A stretch of 24,520 bases of DNA from a virus, in the IMG/VR virus record IMGVR_UViG_3300009164_000344, positions 1 through 24,520 of that record. One strand, 5' to 3'. Shown in pieces: positions 7,730 through 15,609 of the stretch. The first letter of the stretch is position 1. Each line of letters opens with the position of its first letter. The position numbers and the translations under genes are program-made. The notes below the pieces were generated by a model. It saw nothing but the letters and a program-made list of their open reading frames with translations, was not told the origin of the DNA and did not search any database.

Positions 7730-7737
7730 GATAAATA
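7730..7737 (+). promoter_or_regulatory. Late-type promoter before the 209-aa gene
   Basis: GATAAATA lies just after the gp16-like stop. Predicted start is about 7743, leaving a 14-base leader that contains AGGAA (7746-7750) before the ATG at 7757. Confidence 0.6.
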
Positions 7738-7756
7738 ATATATACAGGAATAAAAA

Positions 7757-8386
7757 ATGCGAAGCCTCAAACAATATATCATGGAAAGTATACATACTTA
7801 CAATTATACTATCAAAATTGCCGGCACCATTGACAAAAACTTTTTAGATATGTTTAAATACAATCTAAACAAATTTGACCCAGTGGAAATCAGTGAACCA
7901 AAAAGCACGCCAATACAGAAATCACCATACGGTTTCCCTAATTTAGAGAACGAAAGTGTAACATTAATCAAAGTTGAATTTAGATATCCAGCAACAGAAC
8001 CAATGATACAACAACTTGCTCAATTATGTGGTTACAATGTTAACATGGTGCGTATGGTATCTACTGACTTTGATGAAAGCATTGACAGCGAGATGGTTGG
8101 ATATGAGAATGAGATGAAAGATAGCCCATTGCTTGATAAAGAAGAAATGGGTGAGCAACCAAATGCCAAAGAAGCAAGCAAAGCGTATGGTGATTCATAT
8201 TTACAATCAATCAAAGACCAATCAAAAGATTCTAAGATTGATATTCCATATGCAGGAACAAGAACAAAAGATTCGTTTGACCCGTTCAAGCCATATCTAG
8301 ATGATAAGAAAATGGGCGATAAGAGTCCAATGAGTACTATAAAGATGCCACCAAAGCCAAAGACTGGCGCCGCATATAACCGTTAA
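7757..8386 (+). CDS. Putative prohead core/internal head protein (209 aa)
   Basis: Function is not established. The N-terminus MRSLKQYIMES carries I-M-E followed by Ser, which fits the T4 prohead protease (gp21) cleavage rule (Leu/Ile-x-Glu). Short N-terminal leaders of this type are common on T4-like head-core and internal proteins. A compact alpha/beta-looking region follows: TYNYTIKIAGTIDKNFLDMF, then VTLIKVEFRYPATEPMIQQLAQLCGYN, to about residue 105. The second half is hydrophilic, acidic then Lys/Pro rich (KEASKAYGDSYLQSIKDQ, SPMSTIKMPPKPKTG) and probably disordered. It lies between the gp16-like gene and another protein with the same kind of cleavage site, 10 bases before the latter. 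AGGAA precedes the ATG by 6 bases. A head-internal role is inference from leader and neighbours. Confidence 0.7.
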   Translation: MRSLKQYIMESIHTYNYTIKIAGTIDKNFLDMFKYNLNKFDPVEISEPKSTPIQKSPYGFPNLENESVTLIKVEFRYPATEPMIQQLAQLCGYNVNMVRMVSTDFDESIDSEMVGYENEMKDSPLLDKEEMGEQPNAKEASKAYGDSYLQSIKDQSKDSKIDIPYAGTRTKDSFDPFKPYLDDKKMGDKSPMSTIKMPPKPKTGAAYNR

Positions 8387-8396
8387 GGAAAACAAA

Positions 8397-11300
8397 ATGG
8401 ATTTCAGAGATATATTAAAATCATTCGACAACCTATCTGAAGGTGAAAAAACTACTACTGATAAAGGTACAGTTCACAAATCAGGCCCGGGTGGATATGG
8501 AAATAAACACGGATCAGAAGATGTTACCGATCAGTATGGTAAACCAGTTGGTCGTATGAGTTTAGGTAAACTTGGTGCTAAAAATGAACCAAAGCGTGGC
8601 AAAGGTCGTCCACCAAATCCTGACAAAGCAAAAGAGTATGATAGCACAGGATTAAACAAGGCAATGGGAATAGGTAAACCACCTAAGCCAACTGGCAAGC
8701 CTAGTGTTAAACATAGTCTTAAAGAATACTTTGATCAAATGGATGAAGCATTAAGCGAAGCAGGTTTAGCAGTACAACCAATGCCAGCTACACCGCAACA
8801 AAAGCAACAACAAGCAGTAGCAACAAAGCCATCTTTTATGATTAAAGATCCTGCTAATCCTAACATGCCGGCTATTACTACACAAGATCCAGCAGTAGTT
8901 CAAGCAGCTAAGAATGGTACAATGTCAATGCAAAAGCCGGGTGCAGCACCTACTACTCAACCAGGAGCTACACCGGCAGCAGGTGCGGGTTCACAAGTTG
9001 CTCCAATGGAAGAAGATGATAAAAATTGGATTAAAGGTGCTATTAAGCAGCCAGGTGCATTCACTAAGAAAGCATCATCACATGGCATGACACCAAAAGA
9101 ATTTGCTAATAAAGTATTAGCACATAAGGCAGATTATCCAGCCAAGACAGAAAAGCAAGCAACTCTTGCTAAAACATTAGGCAAGATGCACAATGAAGCT
9201 GATATGGAAGAAGGTTGGAAAGGTGCTGCAATTGGCGGAGCATTAGGCTCATTAGCAGGACCGGCCGGTGCATTAGCTGGTGCAGCAGCAGGACATTTTG
9301 TAGGTAATGATATGGCAAAATGGGGCAAAGATAAACAAGTTGCTAAAACAGCACAAGCACAAAAGCCAGCACAGTCAGCTAGAACAGGACCAGTCATTAA
9401 TGATTATAGAAAAAACAAAGAAGTTGCAGAAGCAGAAGCGCCGCAACACTTTGCACAATCAAGCCCACTAAGCACTGCTAACCGCGGTGTATTAGAAGGC
9501 AAGAAGGGTGTTAATCCTTTCGCCAAGAAAGATACTAATAAAAAGCCAGACGCTGATAAAGATGGAGTTCCTGATTGGGCTGACAAGAAGCCTGGCAAAG
9601 ATGATAACGAAGGCAAAAAGAAAGGTGCAGCACCTAAGAAAGGTGTAAATCCTTTTGCTAAAAAAGATGACAAAAAGAAAGTGAAAGAAGGTATGGACAG
9701 TAAACTACAAGCAGCGAGACTTAGAGGTAAGAGTCATGCTCTTTCCAAAGAAGCATACAATTGTCACTACGATGACATGGAAGAATCACGTTGCTACCAT
9801 GAAGGATTCAAAGAAGGTCTAGATGAGTGCTATGGTCAGATGCCAATATTAGGTCGTACAAGAGTTGGTGAAGTAGACGAGGCTTATGTGGCTAATCCAT
9901 CTAATCAATATGATCATTATGGTGATGAGGCTTCTCCAGAAGAACACAAAGCATACCAAGATGAATTGAATTTGTATAAGACTCCGGGTGCTCATCCTGC
10001 TCTAGCATCAATAGGCATGGGCCGCGCTCAAGATATGAATAGTCGTTTAATTCAAACATTACAAAAAAGAGGAAAGCCTGTTCAACAAGCATTTGGTGAA
10101 AACGAAGTAGGCACAATGGCTAGCTATGGCGCACATGATGAGATGGACGAAGCGTATGTTGGTCACTTAGATATAAGAGGTGATAGGGGAGGCGATCAAG
10201 CTGACGCCGACGAATATAGAAAAGAATTTCATTTATATAATCCACGTATTGCTGATAAGCAACGTAATAGTGATTTAACAATTGGCGGATTCACCCGAGC
10301 GCAAGGTGTGGGACAACGTTTAGGTGATGTAAATCGCCGCAACAAAGATGCTGCTGCAAAAGCAAATACGCTTGGTGGTCGTGTTAAATCAGCATTTGGC
10401 ATGGACGAAGGTGAAATAGATGAGATGGATAAGACTTCTTACATGAAGCAACAGGCAATTAAAACACCAGGTGATACATTCAAGGCGTTTGGTCAGACAA
10501 TGAGTGATAAGGATGTACTAGATGAATTAGCCTTTGAAGCATTAGACAAGCAATTGAATGCTATTCTTGAAGGTAAAGAAGTATCAGAAGGCATGACTGT
10601 TTCTATCAGTAAAGGTCAACAAGGATCTCCTGATTCAGTAAGTGTATCAGCACAAGACGGTGAAGCTGACCAATTGTTATCTATCATCAAATCAGCAGGC
10701 ATGGGCTTGTTTGGTGGTGATGAACAAAATGGATATGGTGCACCACAAGGCTCAGCAGGTGCTCACGGCGGTATCAGTGTAGTTGATGACCATGATGGTA
10801 TGATGGCATTGATGAAGAAATTGTCCGGTGGTGGTGAGATGCAAAGTGACAGTGATTACGAAAGTGAAGAAGGTCACGGCGAAGAAGGTCACGGCGAAGA
10901 AGCATGCGGAACATGCGGTCAAGCACCATGTGGTTGTGAGCAAGAACAAGTAGATGAAGTAGAATCAGAAGATCAAATGGAATTTGAAGTTGCTGAAAAT
11001 GCCCCAGATTCTGGCGCTGATAATACTAACGCTGATGTTGCAGGTAATGCAGCAGCTAATAGCGCATTGGCAACAGCGGATGCAGGTGCTGATGAAGAAG
11101 AAGGTGAAGTCTACTCAAGCCCAACTAACGAAGCTGAAGATGAAACAGGTGAAGAAGCTGGTAAGAAAAAAGAAGAAACAGTGGCAGAATCTTTTGCTAA
11201 TCTTTACAAGAAATTAGCATTCTTATCAGAAGAATCAATTGATAAAGAAGAAGATGAAAAGGCTGAGAAAGCTGGAAAGAAAGTTGCCAAAGATATCGAA

Positions 11301-11645
11301 TATGACGAAGGTCATAAAGGTAAAGATGACAACAAGGCAGAAAAAGCAGGCAAGAAAGTCACCAAAGACATTGAGTATGATGACAAGAAAGACAAGAAAG
11401 AAAAGAAGCTAGACGAATGGGCTAATGAAGCTGGCAAGAACGGCACAGACGCAGCATTTGAAGCAGACATTGACTTTATGACTAAGGTTATCAGTGGTGG
11501 ATTGAATAAACAAAAATCTACTGGTCAAACAACTATCCCAGTTATCAATGGTCAAAATAGTCGTATGGGTGTTGATGGATTAGGTAGTCCAATGAAAGAA
11601 TCAACAGATTTGTTAAAAGACTACATGAAATTAAGCGGTCTATAA
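8397..11645 (+). CDS. Large low-complexity putative internal head/core protein (1082 aa)
   Basis: I do not recognise a characterised function. The protein is a string of low-complexity and small motif regions. These are an N-terminal leader with LSE (13-15); an AT-hook-like KRGKGRPP (66-73); LSE at 119-121; a Gly/Ala zipper-like stretch (278-304) able to enter a membrane; the calcium-loop pattern DADKDGVPDWAD (385-396); and duplicated KGVNPFAKKD (370-379, 415-424) and DEAYV (494-498, 584-588). Further on are ILE at 723-725, a Cys cluster CGTC...CGC (837-847), LSE at 943-945 and duplicated AEKAGKKVxKDIEYD (956-970, 981-995). A globular-looking region is near 690-770 and a better-ordered C-terminus near 1022-1082. 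Leu/Ile-x-Glu matches the T4 prohead protease rule, so processing into several peptides is plausible. AAGGA precedes the ATG; a terminator follows. A scaffold or DNA-associated internal role is inference. Confidence 0.8.
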   Translation: MDFRDILKSFDNLSEGEKTTTDKGTVHKSGPGGYGNKHGSEDVTDQYGKPVGRMSLGKLGAKNEPKRGKGRPPNPDKAKEYDSTGLNKAMGIGKPPKPTGKPSVKHSLKEYFDQMDEALSEAGLAVQPMPATPQQKQQQAVATKPSFMIKDPANPNMPAITTQDPAVVQAAKNGTMSMQKPGAAPTTQPGATPAAGAGSQVAPMEEDDKNWIKGAIKQPGAFTKKASSHGMTPKEFANKVLAHKADYPAKTEKQATLAKTLGKMHNEADMEEGWKGAAIGGALGSLAGPAGALAGAAAGHFVGNDMAKWGKDKQVAKTAQAQKPAQSARTGPVINDYRKNKEVAEAEAPQHFAQSSPLSTANRGVLEGKKGVNPFAKKDTNKKPDADKDGVPDWADKKPGKDDNEGKKKGAAPKKGVNPFAKKDDKKKVKEGMDSKLQAARLRGKSHALSKEAYNCHYDDMEESRCYHEGFKEGLDECYGQMPILGRTRVGEVDEAYVANPSNQYDHYGDEASPEEHKAYQDELNLYKTPGAHPALASIGMGRAQDMNSRLIQTLQKRGKPVQQAFGENEVGTMASYGAHDEMDEAYVGHLDIRGDRGGDQADADEYRKEFHLYNPRIADKQRNSDLTIGGFTRAQGVGQRLGDVNRRNKDAAAKANTLGGRVKSAFGMDEGEIDEMDKTSYMKQQAIKTPGDTFKAFGQTMSDKDVLDELAFEALDKQLNAILEGKEVSEGMTVSISKGQQGSPDSVSVSAQDGEADQLLSIIKSAGMGLFGGDEQNGYGAPQGSAGAHGGISVVDDHDGMMALMKKLSGGGEMQSDSDYESEEGHGEEGHGEEACGTCGQAPCGCEQEQVDEVESEDQMEFEVAENAPDSGADNTNADVAGNAAANSALATADAGADEEEGEVYSSPTNEAEDETGEEAGKKKEETVAESFANLYKKLAFLSEESIDKEEDEKAEKAGKKVAKDIEYDEGHKGKDDNKAEKAGKKVTKDIEYDDKKDKKEKKLDEWANEAGKNGTDAAFEADIDFMTKVISGGLNKQKSTGQTTIPVINGQNSRMGVDGLGSPMKESTDLLKDYMKLSGL
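9504..9668 (+). repeat. Duplicated KGVNPFAKKD segment flanking a calcium-loop-like motif
   Basis: Codons for KGVNPFAKKD occur at 9504-9533 and again at 9639-9668, bracketing DADKDGVPDWADKKPG. The nucleotide copies have diverged at third positions while the peptide is identical, so the repeat is old and maintained at the protein level. Confidence 0.75.
10866..10895 (+). repeat. Two perfect 15-bp tandem repeats
   Basis: GAAGAAGGTCACGGC occurs twice in tandem (10866-10880, 10881-10895), followed by a third partial GAAGAA. It encodes two Glu-Glu-Gly-His-Gly units just before the cysteine cluster. Perfect nucleotide identity suggests recent slippage. Confidence 0.85.
11262..11381 (+). repeat. Duplicated 15-residue Lys/Glu unit near the C-terminus of the 1082-aa protein
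   Basis: Two copies of AEKAGKKV(A/T)KDIEYD are encoded at 11262-11306 and 11337-11381, separated by a charged linker. The peptide is conserved except for one residue; codons differ. Confidence 0.8.
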
Positions 11646-11659
11646 AAGAATCGTAATTT

Positions 11660-11690
11660 AAAATACCCGGCTTATGTCGGGTATTTTTTT
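11660..11690 (+). terminator. Rho-independent terminator after the 1082-aa gene
   Basis: A 10-bp perfect stem, AAAATACCCG (11660-11669) with CGGGTATTTT (11678-11687), has an 8-base loop and runs into a tract of seven Ts ending at 11690. It lies 14 bases past the stop codon and ends the putative head-core block before the fibre block. Confidence 0.92.
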
Positions 11691-11712
11691 GGGTCTCCGT
11701 TTCTTAAATAAC

Positions 11713-11731
11713 GATAAATACATTATAAATA
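11713..11731 (+). promoter_or_regulatory. Two tandem late-type promoter boxes before the fibre gene
   Basis: GATAAATA (11713-11720) and a perfect TATAAATA (11724-11731) lie between the terminator and the ATG at 11744. The first would start near 11726 and keep the AGGT ribosome-binding candidate at 11731-11734. The second would start near 11737, leaving only 7 leader bases and excluding it. This is the start of the adsorption/lysis block. Confidence 0.65.
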
Positions 11732-11743
11732 GGTAACATAAAC

Positions 11744-14700
11744 ATGAGCCAGCAAAATATTGACTTTGGTAGTTTTCCCGATGATCCGTCAGCGGATGCA
11801 ATAAGAACCGCATTTAATAAAGTACAGAATAACTTTGACCAGTTGTTTGGTGCTAATGCAAATACTACCGTAACTTCTATTAATAGAACCCCGGGTGCAG
11901 GTATAACTGTTAACTATCCTACAGGTAATGTAGTTGTTTCTGCAAATATTGCATGTGTACAAGTTTCTACTAGTTCATTAAGTATTGGTCGAGGTAGTAA
12001 TGGTTTCAGTAATGCATTAATTACCTCTTCATCTCAAACGTTAGTAGTTGATATAGATCCTGATCAGGTATATTCTAATTATTTTGCAGATGTTAATAAT
12101 GGTTTATCAGTGTTTAATGGTAATTTATCTAGTAATTCAAACTATCAATCTAATATAACACGGGTAGGAACGTTAGTATCATTGATTGTGTCAGGTAATG
12201 CAAACTTCAGCGGTTCTAATACATATATTAGTAGTGTGGCTAATCTTAGAATTCCTGGTGGTAGTGCTGGGTATGGATTGGTAACAGATGGAACAGGAAA
12301 TTTATCTTGGTCTGCTGCTGTTACTGGTAATAGTACTCCCGGTGGATTACCTACATATGTACAGTTTCAGGGCACCGATGCAAATACAGGTAAATTTGCC
12401 GGTAATGCAGGATTTACCTTTCTTGCTGGAAATGGATTACTTAGCGCACCTTCACTAGCAATAGCACAAGATGCAACTGCTGCTAATTTTATAGGACCAT
12501 TAACTAATGGTAATAGTAATATTACTATTACAAGTAATTCTGACATTACATTCACTTCTAATAGTAATAGCACAATGATAATAACTGCGACTGGTGCTAA
12601 TATTACCGGTACAGCAAACATAAGCGGAAATGCTAATGTAGGTAATATTGGTGCTACTCAGGCAATTATTACTACTAGTGCTAATATCCCTATTATTCAA
12701 CAAGGTAATAGTAACATTACTATTACAAACGGTGGTAATATTACAGTATATGCTAACGGTAATTCAACGGCTAGATTTACTATTTCAAATGACGGTATAA
12801 CTACTAATGGTGCGTCAAATGTAAGTGGTGCATTAACCGTTGGTGGTAATATATCAACATATGGTAGTAACGGTAAACTACAAGCAAATAATATAACTGC
12901 AACTGGTGCTGCTACTGGTAATGCCAACGTATCAACAGTTACAGGTGATTTGGGTTTAAGAACAATTGCTAGTACATATACAGATAATTCAGCAGCAGCA
13001 AGTGCTACAATAGCAAATGCAGCAATACATGCAATTGCACAACCAACATTGGCGGCAGCAAACGCAACAGTTACATTCACTAATGCTGCTGCTCTTTATA
13101 TTGCAAATGCTCCTGCTGCTGGGGCAAATGCTACAATAACTAATCCATATTCATTGTTTGTAGCAAATGGTAGTACATATTTTGGCGGCGCCAATATGTA
13201 TGTTGCTGGTAACTTGATTGTTGCAGGTAATGCAACGTATTATAACATTACTTCTTTTGTTGTTCAAGATCCTATCATTTCATTAGGTGGAGGACCAAAT
13301 GGAAATGCATTAACTTCAAATGACGGAAAAGATAGAGGTGCTGCATTACAATATTTTACCACAACACCTGTAACTGCATTCATGGGATGGGATAATAGCA
13401 ATGGCGAATTTGCATTTGGTAGTAATGTAAGTATTGCTAGTGAAGTAGTAACATTTACTACTTTGGGAAATGTTCGTGGTTTAACTTGGGCAGGTAATGT
13501 AGAGGGTGCATTTGCTAACTTTACTGGTAATATCACAACAACAGGCAACGCTGATTTGGGTAATACTGCAACTGCTAACTATTTTGTTGGAAGATTATAC
13601 GGAACTGCTAATGTAGCGACATTAGCTAATACAGTAACAACTAATGCTCAACCAAATATAACAAGTGTCGGTACATTAACCTCACTAGCTGTAACAGCTA
13701 ATACTACATCAAATAATTTCATTGGTAAATTGGCTAATGGTAATAGTAATATCAGTATTACCGCAGATAGTAATATTGCATTCAATGCTGTGGGAGTAGG
13801 TATTGCTAATATCACAGGTACCGGTATCAACGTAGCCGGTACCGGTAACTTCACTGGTAATTTAGCAGCAGCAGCACATTACGGTCCATTGGCAAATGGC
13901 AATAGTAATGTTCAGATAGCATCAGCAAATGGTAGTATAACATTAACTGCCGTTGGTAATACTATTATGACAATTACAGGTACTGGTGCTAATATTGCAG
14001 GTACTGCTAACGTCACTGGTAATTTATCAACCGGTAACATAAATGGTGGTAATTTAGTAACAGCCAATTTTATATCAGGTGATGGTTATTTATTAAGTAA
14101 TTTAACTATTTCGGCAGGTAGTTCCATAGTTAGTGGTAACTCTAATGTATCAGTAAGTGCAAATGGTAATGTAACAATGTATGTTGCAGGAAATACAACA
14201 GCTAGGTTAACTGCTACTAGTACAGGAATAGTTGCTAATGGTACAATGAGTGTATCTGGTAATTTAAGTGCAGGTAATATAAATGGTGCTGCACAGATAT
14301 TAGCAACTGCAAATATTACCGCACCTCAATTAATATCTAATGTTGCATCCGGTACTGCTCCGTTTGTTGTAACAAGTACAACACAAGTTGCTAACTTGTC
14401 AGTAGCAACCGCTGGTACTGCAACTAGTGCTACTACAGCAGGTACAGTAACAACAGCAGCACAACCTAATATAACAAGCGTTGGCACATTAAGTTCATTG
14501 GGAGTATCAGGCGCAGTAACAGCAAGTACACTAGTTTCTAACGTAGCGACAGGTACTGCACCATTGACAGTAACAAGTACAACACAAGTTGCTAACTTGT
14601 CAGTAGCAACTGCTGGTACTGCTACTAGTGCAACTACAGCAGGTACAGTAACAACTAATGCTCAACCAAACATAACAAGTGTCGGCACATTAACAAGTCT

Positions 14701-15598
14701 TGCTGTCACGGGTAATATAACAAACGGCAATCTTACCGGTGGTAATTTAGTTAGTGCTAGTTACTTAACTGGTACATTAACAACAGCAGCACAACCTAAT
14801 ATCACTAGTCTTGGTACTCTGCTTAATACATCAATGGGTTCAAGTAATTCGTTGTCAGGTGGTAATTTAGTTAGTGCTAGTTACTTAACTGGTACATTAA
14901 CAACAGCAGCACAACCAAACATTACTAGTACCGGTACATTAACTGGATTGGGTGTTAATGGTACTATAACAGCAGTAAACATTACTGCAAATTCAGGTGT
15001 GTTTTCAGGCAACGGTGCTAGTCTAACTAGTTTACCGGGAGCGAATGTAACCGGTACTGTACCTAACGCAAACGTTTCTATTTACGGAGCAGTAACTCAA
15101 CAGACAACAGGTACATACTATCCAGTAATGGTTAATGGAAATACAACAGCAAATTATGCTCACGCAGTAACACCAGGCATATCATTTAATATAGCCACTA
15201 ATACAGTATCTGCTACAGCATTTGCCGGTAACTTAACAGCAACTGGTACTGTACAAGCAGCAAACGTAATATCTACTGCATTTATCCAACGTGCAGTTAC
15301 AACAGGTGTTTCTGCTAATGGTTCTACTCAAGCACAAGCAACAGCATTAACTACTGAAATTAATATAGTAAGTGCAGTAGGTTCTGGCACTGGTGTTAGA
15401 TTGCCGGCTGCAATTGCAGGCACAGTAGTATACATTACTAATTCTACTGCAAATAGTTTAGTAGTGTATCCTCAAACTAGTGGACAAATTAATAACCTTG
15501 GAGCTAATATTGGATTCAGTCAAGGTGCTAATTCAACTTTACAATTCATGGCACCTACTACAACGCAATGGTATACAATTGGCGCTACATGGGCATAA
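11744..15598 (+). CDS. Large repetitive tail fibre-like structural protein (1284 aa)
   Basis: Probable fibre or fibre-like adsorption protein. The first 40 residues (DPSADAIRTAFNKVQNNFDQLFG) look like a virion-attachment helix, and a similar FRxxFxxI/V helix starts the 630-aa fibre downstream. The body is a long Gly/Asn/Thr/Ser/Ala-rich beta-structured repeat region, almost without charged or aromatic residues, as in trimeric beta-helical fibres. Recurring units are N-G-N-S-N-(I/V)-x-I (near nt 12506, 13736, 13897) and QPNITSxGTLxxL (near 13648, 14461, 14661, 14791, 14911). Around residues 500-590 is a more normal domain (FVVQDPIISLGGGPNGN, YFTTTPVTAFMGWDNSNGEF). The last 100 residues form a globular tip shared with the 630-aa protein. 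Which fibre it is (long, short or accessory) cannot be told, and no chaperone gene is adjacent. Confidence 0.85.
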   Translation: MSQQNIDFGSFPDDPSADAIRTAFNKVQNNFDQLFGANANTTVTSINRTPGAGITVNYPTGNVVVSANIACVQVSTSSLSIGRGSNGFSNALITSSSQTLVVDIDPDQVYSNYFADVNNGLSVFNGNLSSNSNYQSNITRVGTLVSLIVSGNANFSGSNTYISSVANLRIPGGSAGYGLVTDGTGNLSWSAAVTGNSTPGGLPTYVQFQGTDANTGKFAGNAGFTFLAGNGLLSAPSLAIAQDATAANFIGPLTNGNSNITITSNSDITFTSNSNSTMIITATGANITGTANISGNANVGNIGATQAIITTSANIPIIQQGNSNITITNGGNITVYANGNSTARFTISNDGITTNGASNVSGALTVGGNISTYGSNGKLQANNITATGAATGNANVSTVTGDLGLRTIASTYTDNSAAASATIANAAIHAIAQPTLAAANATVTFTNAAALYIANAPAAGANATITNPYSLFVANGSTYFGGANMYVAGNLIVAGNATYYNITSFVVQDPIISLGGGPNGNALTSNDGKDRGAALQYFTTTPVTAFMGWDNSNGEFAFGSNVSIASEVVTFTTLGNVRGLTWAGNVEGAFANFTGNITTTGNADLGNTATANYFVGRLYGTANVATLANTVTTNAQPNITSVGTLTSLAVTANTTSNNFIGKLANGNSNISITADSNIAFNAVGVGIANITGTGINVAGTGNFTGNLAAAAHYGPLANGNSNVQIASANGSITLTAVGNTIMTITGTGANIAGTANVTGNLSTGNINGGNLVTANFISGDGYLLSNLTISAGSSIVSGNSNVSVSANGNVTMYVAGNTTARLTATSTGIVANGTMSVSGNLSAGNINGAAQILATANITAPQLISNVASGTAPFVVTSTTQVANLSVATAGTATSATTAGTVTTAAQPNITSVGTLSSLGVSGAVTASTLVSNVATGTAPLTVTSTTQVANLSVATAGTATSATTAGTVTTNAQPNITSVGTLTSLAVTGNITNGNLTGGNLVSASYLTGTLTTAAQPNITSLGTLLNTSMGSSNSLSGGNLVSASYLTGTLTTAAQPNITSTGTLTGLGVNGTITAVNITANSGVFSGNGASLTSLPGANVTGTVPNANVSIYGAVTQQTTGTYYPVMVNGNTTANYAHAVTPGISFNIATNTVSATAFAGNLTATGTVQAANVISTAFIQRAVTTGVSANGSTQAQATALTTEINIVSAVGSGTGVRLPAAIAGTVVYITNSTANSLVVYPQTSGQINNLGANIGFSQGANSTLQFMAPTTTQWYTIGATWA
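14369..14610 (+). repeat. About 201-bp fibre repeat with 41-bp identical core
   Basis: Bases 14369-14409 and 14570-14610 are identical and exactly 201 bases apart (67 codons, in frame). Similarity extends beyond on both sides at the protein level: GTAP(F/L)xVTSTTQVANLSVATAGTATS and then the QPNITS unit. It marks an in-frame duplication within the fibre shaft. Confidence 0.85.
14738..14916 (+). repeat. 59-bp perfect direct repeat, 120-bp period
   Basis: Bases 14738-14796 and 14858-14916 are identical over 59 bp at a distance of exactly 120 bp (40 codons). They encode GGNLVSASYLTGTLTTAAQP twice. Identity at synonymous positions shows the duplication is recent or homogenised by recombination. 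Confidence 0.9.
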
Positions 15599-15609
15599 CA
15601 GGAGACAAG

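Noticed and set aside
10984-11217. Overlapping + strand frame inside the 1082-aa gene
   Set aside because: A Leu/Lys/Gln-rich shifted frame of a repetitive coding sequence with no ribosome-binding site; judged a shadow.
12500-15000. Regular short repeats resembling a CRISPR array
   Set aside because: Repeats are coding, in frame, of uneven length and continuous with fibre protein units; there are no unique spacers of constant size.
15568-15609. Earlier in-frame ATG for the endolysin
   Set aside because: It lies inside the fibre gene and has no ribosome-binding site; AGGAG precedes the ATG at 15610, and the extra residues are not part of the GH19 domain.
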